Below are positions 1-7,706 of a DNA stretch of 64,000 nucleotides, piece after piece (within the stretch, counting starts at the first letter, position 1; the number at the start of each line of letters is the position of its first letter). Under the pieces are notes generated by a model. That model saw nothing but the letters and a program-made list of their open reading frames with translations, was not told the DNA's origin and searched no databases. Both the position numbers and the translations under genes were made by a program. The DNA comes from Palleniella intestinalis (GTDB taxonomy: Bacteria > Bacteroidota > Bacteroidia > Bacteroidales > Bacteroidaceae), in contig NZ_JABKKG010000004.1 in NCBI RefSeq assembly GCF_013166595.1, positions 339,617 through 403,616 of the forward strand. The letters run 5' to 3'.

Positions 1-163
1 CGTTCTCGTACTGCTTCTGCTCAGCTTCGAGTTCGCCGCGCGCCTTGATGAACTCAGGCATTTGCTGCATGATGGACTGTGTGTCGATGTGGCCGAACTT
101 GGCGTTCTGTGCCATTGCTGCCATTGGCAAGAGTGCCATCAGCATGATGATAATCTTTTTCAT
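1..163 (-). CDS. OmpH/Skp family periplasmic chaperone, partial
   Basis: Only the first 54 codons are inside the window; the gene runs off the left edge. The visible part has a signal peptide (two lysines, a hydrophobic stretch, cleavage expected after AMA before Gln) followed by KFGHIDTQSIMQQMPE, the opening of Skp/OmpH proteins. The family holds unfolded outer-membrane proteins in the periplasm. It is the last visible gene of the bamA operon, 60 bp after a second ompH gene, and the two are paralogues. Tandem ompH copies after bamA are usual in Bacteroidetes. The start is the only ATG that gives a full signal peptide. The family call is sure; which client each copy serves cannot be seen. Confidence 0.85.
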   Translation of the reverse strand, partial: MKKIIIMLMALLPMAAMAQNAKFGHIDTQSIMQQMPEFIKARGELEAEQKQYEN

Positions 164-223
164 TGTTGTTTTGTTATTTTGTTGTTATTGTTATGCTTTC
201 TTTCGTAACGGCAGGGATGAGGG

Positions 224-733
224 TTATTGGTAGCCGAGTTTCTGAAGCACCTCGTTGGAGATGTCCACTCGTGGCGAGCCGTAGATGATGCCGTTGTCGG
301 CGGAGCGGTCGATGACCATGGAGTAGCCGCGGAGTTCTGCTATTTCCTTGACTGTGTTGTAGATTTCGTCCTGTATAGGTGTCATGAGTGCTTCGCGCTT
401 CTTGAAGAGTTCGCCTTCAGGTCCGAAGTATTTCTTCTTCAGGTCGGCAGCCTGTCGCTCCTTGTTCATGATGGCTTCCTGTCGGGACTTCTTCTGTTCC
501 TGTGAGAGGAAGACAACCTCGTTCTGGTAGTTCTTGTAGAGTGTGGACGCTTCTGTGTTCACGGCCTCCACCTCTGCCTGCCATTTCTTGCTGACTTGCG
601 CAAGCTGTTCGTTGGCGCGCTCATAGGCAGGGATGTTCTTGAGGATATATTCCATGTCGAGGAGAGCGTACTTCTGTGCCGACATTGCCAACGATGTCAG
701 CAGCAGAGCGAGTGTGAATAGTGTCTTTTTCAT
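224..733 (-). CDS. OmpH/Skp family periplasmic chaperone
   Basis: 169 residues, the usual Skp/OmpH length. A signal peptide ends near residue 19 (AMSA, then Gln). The mature start KYALLDMEYILKNIPAYERA matches the family's conserved first strand and helix. Residues of about 40-110 are charged and Lys/Glu/Gln-rich, as in the coiled-coil tentacles of Skp. The C-terminus returns to the body domain (MVIDRSADNGIIYGSPRVD). The role is probably to carry outer-membrane proteins across the periplasm to BamA, encoded 150 bp upstream. A promoter-like TACCTTTG in that gap suggests the two ompH genes can be transcribed apart from bamA. Confidence 0.92.
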   Translation of the reverse strand: MKKTLFTLALLLTSLAMSAQKYALLDMEYILKNIPAYERANEQLAQVSKKWQAEVEAVNTEASTLYKNYQNEVVFLSQEQKKSRQEAIMNKERQAADLKKKYFGPEGELFKKREALMTPIQDEIYNTVKEIAELRGYSMVIDRSADNGIIYGSPRVDISNEVLQKLGYQ

Positions 734-769
734 AACTGTTTTTCGTTTTAGGGTTTATACTTCCGGCTG

Positions 770-777
770 CAAAGGTA
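770..777 (-). promoter_or_regulatory. Candidate promoter -7 box for the ompH pair
   Basis: On the minus strand the sequence reads TACCTTTGC, matching the Bacteroidetes -7 consensus TAnnTTTG, 37 bp before the ompH start codon. There is no clear TTG at the -33 position, so the site is weaker than others in this window. Confidence 0.45.
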
Positions 778-883
778 GGGCATTTGTCCTTCATGGGAAA
801 GGGGAAACCGCCTTTTTCGTGTAGGGGAACCACTATTCTGCCGAGGTATTTCCTTCTTTCGGGGTGTTGGCAGGGAGTGGCTT

Positions 884-3508
884 TTAGAACTCTTGTCCGA
901 GGATGAAGTGGAACTGTGAGCCGCCCTTTGTGCCATAGACTTTGTCGAAGCCATACGCCCAGTCGATACCCATGAGGCCTACCATCGGGAGGAAGATGCG
1001 GACACCTGCTCCTGCAGAGCGCTTCATGTCAAACGGATTGAGGTCTTTTGTGTCGCTCCAAGCGTTGCCGGCTTCTGCGAATGCCAGACCGTAGATGGTG
1101 GTGTTGCCAAGGAGGAATGGGTAACGGAGTTCCACTGCGAAGCGGTCGTAAGCATATCCGGTTGCGCCGTTAGGAGTGAGTGAGCCGTTCTCGTAGCCTC
1201 GCAGTCCGATGGTCTCTTCCGCATAGGTTGTGGAATAGCCGGACATGCCGTCACCACCCATATAGTATGTTTCGAAAGGTGATTTCTTGTACTTGTTGAA
1301 ATGTCCGAGAATACCGAACTCGACGCGTGTCATGAGGACAAGACATTTCTGTCCGCCGGTGAGCGCAGTGTAAGTCTTGGACTTGAACTTCCACTTGTGG
1401 TACTCAATCCATCTGTACTTCTCCTGCTGTTCCTTCTGGTAGGTAGCCGACTTGTAGTTGGTGGCAAGGTGCTCATAGTCCTTTCCGTCGAATGCAGACC
1501 ATGGCGGAGTGATGGAGAGAGAGAGCTCAAACTCGGAACCTTTACGTGGGAACAGCTGGTTGTCGACAGAGTGACGTGTCAGCGCAACGCTAAGGTTGAG
1601 GTTGTTGCAGTTACCTGTCGTGATGAGGAAGTAGTTCCAGTTTCTCAGCATATAGCGTGTGTATGCAAGGGAGAGTGACAGCTGGAAGTAGTCGTCAGGC
1701 CAGTTGAGACGCTTTCCCCATCCAAGGCTTGCGCCGAAGAGCTGGATGTATTTGTCAGGGTCGTAATAGTTCTCGTAGTTGTTATAATAACCACTGTTGC
1801 CGTATCCGTAGAGGTAGTTGTAGTAGTTATTGTAGTAACTGCTGTTGTAATAGGTTGAAGAAACGTCGGTCTGCTTGGAGAAGAACGCTCCCACATTGAG
1901 TGATACAGGGCGCTTGCCGCCAAACCATCCTGTGGAATAGTTGATGTTGTAGGACTGGTAGTAGGTGCCGTTGGTCTGTGCGCCGAGGGACATCACCTCA
2001 CCATCGCCGATAGGCATGATGCCGCGGTGCTCCTTGTTCTTGTTGAAAAGGTTAGCCATGGAGAAGTTGTTCAGCTTCAGTCCGACGCGTCCGATGACAC
2101 CTGTCTGTCCCCAACCGAGGGAGAGCTCTACCTGGTCGTTGGACTTTGAGACGAGGTCCCAGTTGATGTCAACCGTGCCGTCCTCATAGTTCGGCTTTAC
2201 GTCCGGGTTGATCGACTCCGGGTCAAAGTGACCCATTGTCGCCAGTTCTCGTGCGGTACGCTGCAGGGACTCCTTGGAGAAGAGGTCGCCCGGCTTGGTT
2301 CTGAGCTCGCGGCGGATGACCTTTTCATATACGCGGTCATTGCCGTTGATGCGCACACGGTTGATGTGAGCCTGCTGACCCTCGAATATTCGCATCTCGA
2401 GGTCTATGGAGTCACCCTTGATGTCAACCTCCGTAGGCTGGAGATTGTAGAACAGGTAGCCGTTGTTCCAATACATGTTGCCGACGGCATCCTCATCCTC
2501 GCTGAGTCGCTTGTGGAGAAGTTTCTGGTTGTAGGTGTCTCCCCTGTTCATGCCGAGCACGCTTTGCAGCTGGTCGGTGTTGTAGACGGTGTTGCCAACC
2601 CACTTGATGTCGCGGATGTAGTATTTCTGTCCTTCGTCGATTTTGAGGTAGACATTGACGTGTTTGTCATCGAATTGTGAGACGCTGTCCACGGTGATGT
2701 CCGCGTCACGGTAGCCAAGCTCGTTGTACTTGTCAATGAGTGACTGCTTAGCCTCCTTGTAGCGTTCGGGAGTGTATTTCTTTGACTTGAAGAAAGAGTA
2801 GAACTTCCCTGCCTCGTTTATTTTCCCGAGTGCGCCTTTTGAGAACAGTCCGCCCTTGATTTTGCTGTCGGAGAGTTTCTCGTTTCCGTCAAGGATGATG
2901 CTGTGCACCTTCATTTTCGACTTCTTGTCGACATCGACGTCAAGGATGACCATGTTCTTCTGTGCCACATCGTCACGCTGGCGTATAGAGATTTCGGCAT
3001 TGTTGAAGCCCTTCTCGTCGAAGTATTTCTTGGCGAGAGTCTTTGCACGGGCAATCATGTTAGGTGTGATTTGCGAACCTTTCAGCAGTCCCAGTTTCTG
3101 TTCCATGTCCTCTTTCTCGGACTTTTTCAGTCCGATATAGTTGATTGTGGAGACGCGTGGGCGTGCTTTCAGATAGATATGCAGGTACACTTTGTCACCT
3201 ACGAGGGAGTCGGCCGCGATGCTCACTTCCGAGAACAGTCCGTGGCGCCAGTAGCGTTTTACGGCATCGGTTATCTCATTGCCCGGGAGTGTTATCTGCT
3301 GTCCTTCGGCAAGACCGGAGATTGTCAGGAGCATATAGTCTTCATATCCTTCAATGCCGCTTATGGCGAGTCCTCCGATGGTCACGCTGCGCGGATTTCC
3401 TGCATACGAGATTTCCGGGTTTACGATTTTATCCTGTGCGTGCATCATTGCCATGTTGCATAGGACTGTGGCGATTGCGAGTGCAAATAATCTCTTTGCG
3501 AAATTCAT
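884..3508 (-). CDS. bamA: Outer membrane protein assembly factor BamA
   Basis: 874 residues with a signal peptide (cleavage near MHA-Q, residue 25), a periplasmic part made of POTRA domains (about residues 35-450), and a C-terminal Omp85 beta-barrel ending in the outer-membrane signature HFILGQEF with a terminal Phe. BamA inserts beta-barrel proteins into the outer membrane. The barrel contains MGGDGMSGY and LRGYENGSL, which resemble the family's L6 VRGF/Y region. One oddity is a Tyr/Asn-rich stretch around residues 549-588, with runs such as YYNNYYNYLYGYG, probably an enlarged surface loop. It lies between uppS (upstream, 120 bp) and ompH (downstream), the usual Bacteroidetes order. The start follows directly from a Lys-Arg signal sequence. 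Confidence 0.95.
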   Translation of the reverse strand: MNFAKRLFALAIATVLCNMAMMHAQDKIVNPEISYAGNPRSVTIGGLAISGIEGYEDYMLLTISGLAEGQQITLPGNEITDAVKRYWRHGLFSEVSIAADSLVGDKVYLHIYLKARPRVSTINYIGLKKSEKEDMEQKLGLLKGSQITPNMIARAKTLAKKYFDEKGFNNAEISIRQRDDVAQKNMVILDVDVDKKSKMKVHSIILDGNEKLSDSKIKGGLFSKGALGKINEAGKFYSFFKSKKYTPERYKEAKQSLIDKYNELGYRDADITVDSVSQFDDKHVNVYLKIDEGQKYYIRDIKWVGNTVYNTDQLQSVLGMNRGDTYNQKLLHKRLSEDEDAVGNMYWNNGYLFYNLQPTEVDIKGDSIDLEMRIFEGQQAHINRVRINGNDRVYEKVIRRELRTKPGDLFSKESLQRTARELATMGHFDPESINPDVKPNYEDGTVDINWDLVSKSNDQVELSLGWGQTGVIGRVGLKLNNFSMANLFNKNKEHRGIMPIGDGEVMSLGAQTNGTYYQSYNINYSTGWFGGKRPVSLNVGAFFSKQTDVSSTYYNSSYYNNYYNYLYGYGNSGYYNNYENYYDPDKYIQLFGASLGWGKRLNWPDDYFQLSLSLAYTRYMLRNWNYFLITTGNCNNLNLSVALTRHSVDNQLFPRKGSEFELSLSITPPWSAFDGKDYEHLATNYKSATYQKEQQEKYRWIEYHKWKFKSKTYTALTGGQKCLVLMTRVEFGILGHFNKYKKSPFETYYMGGDGMSGYSTTYAEETIGLRGYENGSLTPNGATGYAYDRFAVELRYPFLLGNTTIYGLAFAEAGNAWSDTKDLNPFDMKRSAGAGVRIFLPMVGLMGIDWAYGFDKVYGTKGGSQFHFILGQEF

Positions 3509-3628
3509 CTATATATCTTTTTTCTGTCTTTATATGTTCTCATTCTTCCTGTCCCGTCAGCCCCGATGTTGCGGTTTGTGGGTGCAGTGGCCAGGAAAGG
3601 CGGGGTGCTGTGAGGTGTTTGTCGTGGA

Positions 3629-4360
3629 TTATGCCGTCTCTTCGTTCTCCACTTGTTCTTCTGTCTTTCCGAACCTGCGCTGTCTTTGTTGGTAGCTTTC
3701 TATGGCCTTGTGCAGGTCTTCCTCCATGAAGTCGGGCCAGAATGTGTCGCAGAAATACAGTTCGGAGTATGCAATCTGCCATAGGAGGTAATTGCTGATG
3801 CGCAGTTCTCCGCCGGTTCTGATCAGGAGGTCCGGGTCCGGCATGAATGAGGTCTGTAGCTTTTCTGTGAGAGTGTCTTCGGTTATGCTGTCAATATCCA
3901 GTTTGCCGTCCTTCACTTCCTTTGCTATGGTCTTCACAGTGTCGGTGATTTCCCAGCGTGATGAGTAGCTGAGAGCCACAACCATGGTCATGGCAGTGTA
4001 GCCTGCGGTGCGTTCCTCGAGTCCTTTGAGTTTCTCGCGGACGTTCTCAGGGAGGCGTTCCATGTCGCCGATGACGCGGAAGCGCACGTTGTTCTCTTTG
4101 AACAGAGGTTCTTCAAGAGCAGAGATGACCAGTGCCATGAGTGCTGCCACTTCGTCCGACGGGCGGTTCCAGTTCTCTGTGGAGAAGGTGTAGAGAGTGA
4201 GATATTTCACTCCGAGGCGTGTGCATTCCGATGTTATGCGTCGCACGGTGTCCACTCCGGCCTGATGTCCGAAAGTGCGTGGCTTGCCTTGCGCCATTGC
4301 CCATCGGCCGTTTCCGTCCATGATGATTGCTATATGCTGTGGGATGTTGTTCCTGTCCAT
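3629..4360 (-). CDS. uppS: Isoprenyl transferase (undecaprenyl diphosphate synthase)
   Basis: 243 residues, normal family length. The N-terminal [13 protein letters not shown] is the substrate-binding signature of cis-prenyltransferases, with the essential Asp. [12 protein letters not shown], the [11 protein letters not shown] region, and the C-terminal [19 protein letters not shown] and AYSELYF motifs are all present. The enzyme extends farnesyl diphosphate with isopentenyl diphosphate to C55 undecaprenyl diphosphate, the lipid carrier for peptidoglycan and surface glycans. It is cytoplasmic or at the inner membrane face. It sits in the envelope operon between DUF6089 (63 bp upstream) and bamA. 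Confidence 0.96.
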   Translation of the reverse strand: MDRNNIPQHIAIIMDGNGRWAMAQGKPRTFGHQAGVDTVRRITSECTRLGVKYLTLYTFSTENWNRPSDEVAALMALVISALEEPLFKENNVRFRVIGDMERLPENVREKLKGLEERTAGYTAMTMVVALSYSSRWEITDTVKTIAKEVKDGKLDIDSITEDTLTEKLQTSFMPDPDLLIRTGGELRISNYLLWQIAYSELYFCDTFWPDFMEEDLHKAIESYQQRQRRFGKTEEQVENEETA

Positions 4361-4423
4361 AGGCTCGGGGTATGTTGTTTTAGATGAGTTCTGATGTTGT
4401 GTTATGTTTTCTGACAGTCGTTG

Positions 4424-5110
4424 TCAGTCGTATTTGTTGCATGTCTTGCACTTTGCCGAGAAACTGTAAGTCAGTGTTGCGCGCAGTGAAGAGTAGCAGT
4501 CTGTGTTCTTGAATATGCCGGAACTCTTTATCCCGTAAGGGTCTTTGAGTCCGTCAAGTTCGTCGCTTGTGGAGAAATGCATGCCCCATTCCAGTCCGAG
4601 GTTAATGCGTTGTCCGACTTTATATTTCACTCCGATGCCGAGAGGCACGTTTGCTGCCGTGCTGCTGTTGGCGTCATTGCCCGAGGCGAATGTCATTCCG
4701 ATACCTGCGAAGACATAAGGCGTGAGTCGTTTTGCTCCCCGATAGTCCCTTCCTGTCCCATAAGGCCAAAAGTTGTATTCAAAGACAACGTTGAAGTCCG
4801 TTATGTTGCGTTTGAAGGTGTATGGCTCTTCCGCATAGTCAGGGTAATAGGTTGAGACATCAGCACTGCTGCCTTTCAGTTGCGTGTGTCCCAAATCGAA
4901 GCGCAGTCCGCAATAAGGGCTGAACAGACGCCTGTAGACCAAGCTCACGGAGGGCTGCATCCCTTTTGTCAGGGAGCCGTTGAAGTCGCCGAGATAGTTT
5001 GACATTCCCACGCCGATGCCTATTTCCCTGCGGAATTCCGGGTCATCCTGCGCCATGGCGTTCGTCAATGACGCCATTATGAGGATGAGTGTGAGAATTG
5101 TTGTCTTCAT
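4424..5110 (-). CDS. DUF6089-like outer membrane beta-barrel protein
   Basis: 228 residues with a clear signal peptide (cleavage after NAMA, before Gln at residue 21). The rest alternates short hydrophobic and polar strands rich in aromatic residues (GVGMSNYLGDFNG, VVFEYNFWPYG, LTPYVFAGIGMTF, RINLGLEWGMHF), the pattern of a small outer-membrane barrel. I associate it with DUF6089 because of its position before uppS and bamA in Bacteroidetes; this is from memory. The function is unknown. The C-terminus CKTCNKYD carries two Cys and is not a classic barrel end. It lies 57 bp downstream of the DUF6242 gene in one operon. Confidence 0.78.
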   Translation of the reverse strand: MKTTILTLILIMASLTNAMAQDDPEFRREIGIGVGMSNYLGDFNGSLTKGMQPSVSLVYRRLFSPYCGLRFDLGHTQLKGSSADVSTYYPDYAEEPYTFKRNITDFNVVFEYNFWPYGTGRDYRGAKRLTPYVFAGIGMTFASGNDANSSTAANVPLGIGVKYKVGQRINLGLEWGMHFSTSDELDGLKDPYGIKSSGIFKNTDCYSSLRATLTYSFSAKCKTCNKYD

Positions 5111-5167
5111 ACATTATAATATAACGTAAGTGTGTATATGCGGAAAGTTCGGATAGTCCGGAGATGC

Positions 5168-6613
5168 TTATCGCCAGCTGAATGTGGTGATATGACCTTT
5201 CCAGATGTGTCCGGTGCCTCCGCAGATTATCCAGAAATGGCTGCCGTCATTGATCAATGCAGCAGAGTTGGCATATGTGGAGAAGCCCTTTGGCAGATAC
5301 ATCTGTGTGTCGCCACAGTTTTCCCGCCAGTTCTTGCCGTTGTCAGGTGAGAAATATATGTTCTCGTAAGGCTTGTTGTTCTTGGCACCCTCGCTTCCTT
5401 CTTCCAGGTTAAGCCTCTTGCCTCCGATGAGCAGCGCGCCTGTTCCGTAGGTCGTGATGCTTGCGTTCTCGAGTGCAGGAGTCAGGTGCTTGCTTGTGTT
5501 GTCAGGAATCTGGTATGCCCATTTCTGGCTTCTTTCCGTATTGCTGTTGTCGATAATCTTCACCCATGATGTCATGATTGAGTCTGTCTCGTTATTGCCG
5601 ATGAGCGTAACTCTTTCCATTTCAGGGTTTGTGATAATCTTTGTTGTGTAGCCCTGTATGTCCTTTGTCGGGTAAATGTTGTCAGGGTCGGCAATTTTGC
5701 CCTTGCTCTTGTCGTCAGGGTCAAGCTTCAGAGTCTCTTTCCTGACAGTCTTGTCATTGAGGTTAAGGGTGATAATCTCAGCTTTGTTGCCCATGGAATA
5801 GAGTTCGGAAGATGACGCTGTGATGAGCTGTCGCATGTCTGCGTTTGTCGTTTCTGTGATCCAGTTCTCACCATCCTCGGAGGAAAGCACTGTGCCGTTG
5901 CTCATAAGGGCGAAGCCTTTTGTGCTGTTTGTTGCCATGGAGACAGGGAATTCGGAGTTAATCCGCAGTTCCTGCCATGCCTGTCCGTCGTTGTTGTTGG
6001 CGGCATAAGCCTTCTGAGTGCCGTTCTCTGTGCCATAAACGATTATTTTCTTGCCAATGCGTGTGCCACGGATGTTTGCCAGCTTTGATATGTTTGCATC
6101 ATATCCCTTGTCTTCCCAATAGAGAGAGTCAGCCCCTTCGGTGTGGACGAGGACTGTGACAGTATAGTCTTTGAACCATGAGCCGTCGTTGGCAACGACT
6201 CTGAGGATGCGTGGCTTTGAGAGGTCGACTGTGTCTGCGGAGGAGAACTCTGTGTACTGGTCGTCGTCAAGGTTCTTCCATCCCATGTATCCTGAGTTCT
6301 TGACAGTGATGTTTGCGAGACTCTTTTCGATGTGGGTGTTGGAGAGGATGGAGTCGGTGTTATAGATTCTGTTCTGTGAATTGTCGATATGGAAAGGGTA
6401 GTTGATGTACGACAGTGTCTCGACATAGGAAGAATCCTGTGTCGGGTCGGTTTTCTTTTTTGTGTAGACAGTGTGGCTGATGTTGCCGAGTGAGAATGCT
6501 GTCACAGCGACATCGTCATAGTAGGTTATCTCAACATTGTTGTCATCGATGCATGAGGACAGCATCGCCACTGCTGTGATGATGATGGCCGCTATGGAAT
6601 GTTTGTTGCTCAT
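5168..6613 (-). CDS. DUF6242-like lipoprotein with propeller-type repeats
   Basis: 481 residues from the start at 6613, which opens a lipoprotein signal peptide with lipobox LSSC (Cys21). The longer reading frame to 6769 adds 52 residues with no signal character, so I reject it. After an N-terminal domain of beta character the protein has repeated blocks such as SSEDGENWITE, SPDNGKNWREN and IYFSPDNGKNW, which recall sialidase/BNR Asp-box or photosystem-assembly propeller blades. I link it to DUF6242 from memory and from its place at the head of the uppS-bamA operon. It is probably anchored in the periplasm or outer membrane. Its function is unknown. Confidence 0.72.
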   Translation of the reverse strand: MSNKHSIAAIIITAVAMLSSCIDDNNVEITYYDDVAVTAFSLGNISHTVYTKKKTDPTQDSSYVETLSYINYPFHIDNSQNRIYNTDSILSNTHIEKSLANITVKNSGYMGWKNLDDDQYTEFSSADTVDLSKPRILRVVANDGSWFKDYTVTVLVHTEGADSLYWEDKGYDANISKLANIRGTRIGKKIIVYGTENGTQKAYAANNNDGQAWQELRINSEFPVSMATNSTKGFALMSNGTVLSSEDGENWITETTNADMRQLITASSSELYSMGNKAEIITLNLNDKTVRKETLKLDPDDKSKGKIADPDNIYPTKDIQGYTTKIITNPEMERVTLIGNNETDSIMTSWVKIIDNSNTERSQKWAYQIPDNTSKHLTPALENASITTYGTGALLIGGKRLNLEEGSEGAKNNKPYENIYFSPDNGKNWRENCGDTQMYLPKGFSTYANSAALINDGSHFWIICGGTGHIWKGHITTFSWR

Positions 6614-6730
6614 ATTCTGTTTTGTGGATGTGTTACGGGGTGTTTCCGGGAACTTTTGTTTATGTAAGTTATCATTTGTGGGAATAGGAGAAACTGCCCG
6701 GAGTTTTCCGGGTATCAACCTAATTCTTTG

Positions 6731-6738
6731 CAAAATTA
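6731..6738 (-). promoter_or_regulatory. Candidate -7 box for the envelope operon
   Basis: The minus strand reads TAATTTTGC, a match to TAnnTTTG, 118 bp before the DUF6242 start codon at 6613. The -33 region lacks a clear TTG. It is the nearest good match upstream of the operon. Confidence 0.45.
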
Positions 6739-6910
6739 ATTTAAATATTCGGAAAACCGCACTTTTCACATCTTTAATTATCGAAATTATATATTATTAC
6801 CACCTTTTTTAAGGTCTTTTGACTAAACAATGTGGCATTTCGGTGCTGTTTGGCAGTGTTGTTTCCATTGATTATTAATGACTTCATGTTGTTCCTTTGC
6901 TGTGCGTGGC

Positions 6911-7012
6911 GCATTCCTGCCGATTGCATGCTCCGGCGGCCGGGGCAGGCGTGCGGTGCGAGCGCTGCCGCTTTTGGCTGCCGGGCCGCCGTCCGCCGCT
7001 GTGGGAGGAATG
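6911..7012 (-). other. GC-rich inverted-repeat element, candidate structured RNA
   Basis: About 100 bp that are far richer in G and C than the flanks. The ends pair (GCATTCCT with AGGAATGC). Inside, CGGCGGCC pairs with GGCCGCCG, and further GGCAG/CTGCC pairs are possible, giving nested helices. Short reading frames cross it on both strands (6832-7134 plus, 6823-7098 minus), but their Ala/Arg/Gly-rich translation looks like a by-product of base composition. It lies downstream of the minus-strand promoter at 7201-7208. No known RNA family was recognised. Confidence 0.35.
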
Positions 7013-7200
7013 CGGCGAAATGCTATGTTTGTTTTTTTGCCGTATATACGCATAAAAAAACAACGACCAGCATAATCACTTATACTGGGCGCTGTCAAGA
7101 CGTGATTGAAATCACAGTCTTACTAATAACATAATCTTTTACCTTAAAAAATCTATCAAACTAACTAACCTAAATGAATGCATTTATCCCAAATGCGATG

Positions 7201-7239
7201 CAAAGGTATAACTTTTTTCTGATTGTGTGCGTACACAAT
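7201..7239 (-). promoter_or_regulatory. Candidate minus-strand promoter with an 18-bp operator-like palindrome
   Basis: The -7 box TACCTTTG lies at 7208-7201 on the minus strand. Instead of a -33 TTG, an inverted repeat (ATTGTGT, 4-nt centre, ACACAAT) covers 7222-7239. The arrangement suggests control by a DNA-binding protein. The next minus-strand gene begins almost 600 bp downstream, past the GC-rich element, so the product may be an untranslated RNA or a very long leader. Confidence 0.45.
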
Positions 7240-7291
7240 AAACTGTTTTTTTTATTTTCGGTGGATAAATTGACCAATGTTAAGCAACCCC

Positions 7292-7310
7292 ACTGTGCAC
7301 GTACACAATA
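7292..7310. promoter_or_regulatory. Second copy of the operator-like motif
   Basis: This 19-bp site matches the motif at 7222-7240 at 16 of 19 positions and shares the half GTACACAATA. The two copies are 70 bp apart. Outer CCCC (7288-7291) and GGGG (7312-7315) extend the symmetry. Two copies in one gap support a specific binding protein, which is not identifiable here. Confidence 0.4.
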
Positions 7311-7432
7311 AGGGGTTTGGGTGTATTTTATACAAGAAAAATAGGGCAAATTATGTCTTTTGATTTATGATAGGTGAAATCCGGTAGGAGGGTGGTTGAG
7401 GGATGATAAATCAGCATGTTTCAGGCACTCTT

Positions 7433-7541
7433 GCGAAAGGTAACACTTCACGTTGCAAAAGGTAACACTTGACATGGTGAAAGGTATCACTTTGCATGGT
7501 CAAGTGTTACCTTTTGTTTTGCCGGCAATATCGTTACCTTT
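7433..7541. repeat. 22-bp-period GGTAAC tandem array, copy 1
   Basis: The core GGTAAC (or GGTATC) begins at 7439, 7461 and 7483, exactly 22 bp apart. Two inverted cores GTTACC follow at 7507 and 7533 (spacing 24 and 26). Each direct unit reads roughly AAAGGTAACACTT plus 9 variable bases. The array lies between the susD stop codon and the operator sites. The same family recurs at 36.4, 44.9 and 61.4 kb. Confidence 0.85.
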
Positions 7542-7706
7542 CATGCAAAGGATTTGCCGTCCTGCTGTTATTGGAAAGGTTGGTTTTGCGGACGGCATTG
7601 ATATTTAAAAAAATGACTCCACCACTCTCTCCTTTGTAAAAAGAAGATCGTGACGGAGTCTCAACTTATTTATGCAAAAGTTTTGTCTGTAAAAGAAAAC
7701 AAGAGT

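Noticed and set aside
45..233. Small plus-strand frame at the left edge
   Set aside because: It is antisense to the start of the partial ompH gene and extends over its promoter gap; no supporting feature.
6823..7134. Two opposed frames of about 90-100 codons over the GC-rich element
   Set aside because: Ala/Arg/Pro/Gly-rich translations follow from base composition; no motif, and neither has a promoter in the right place.
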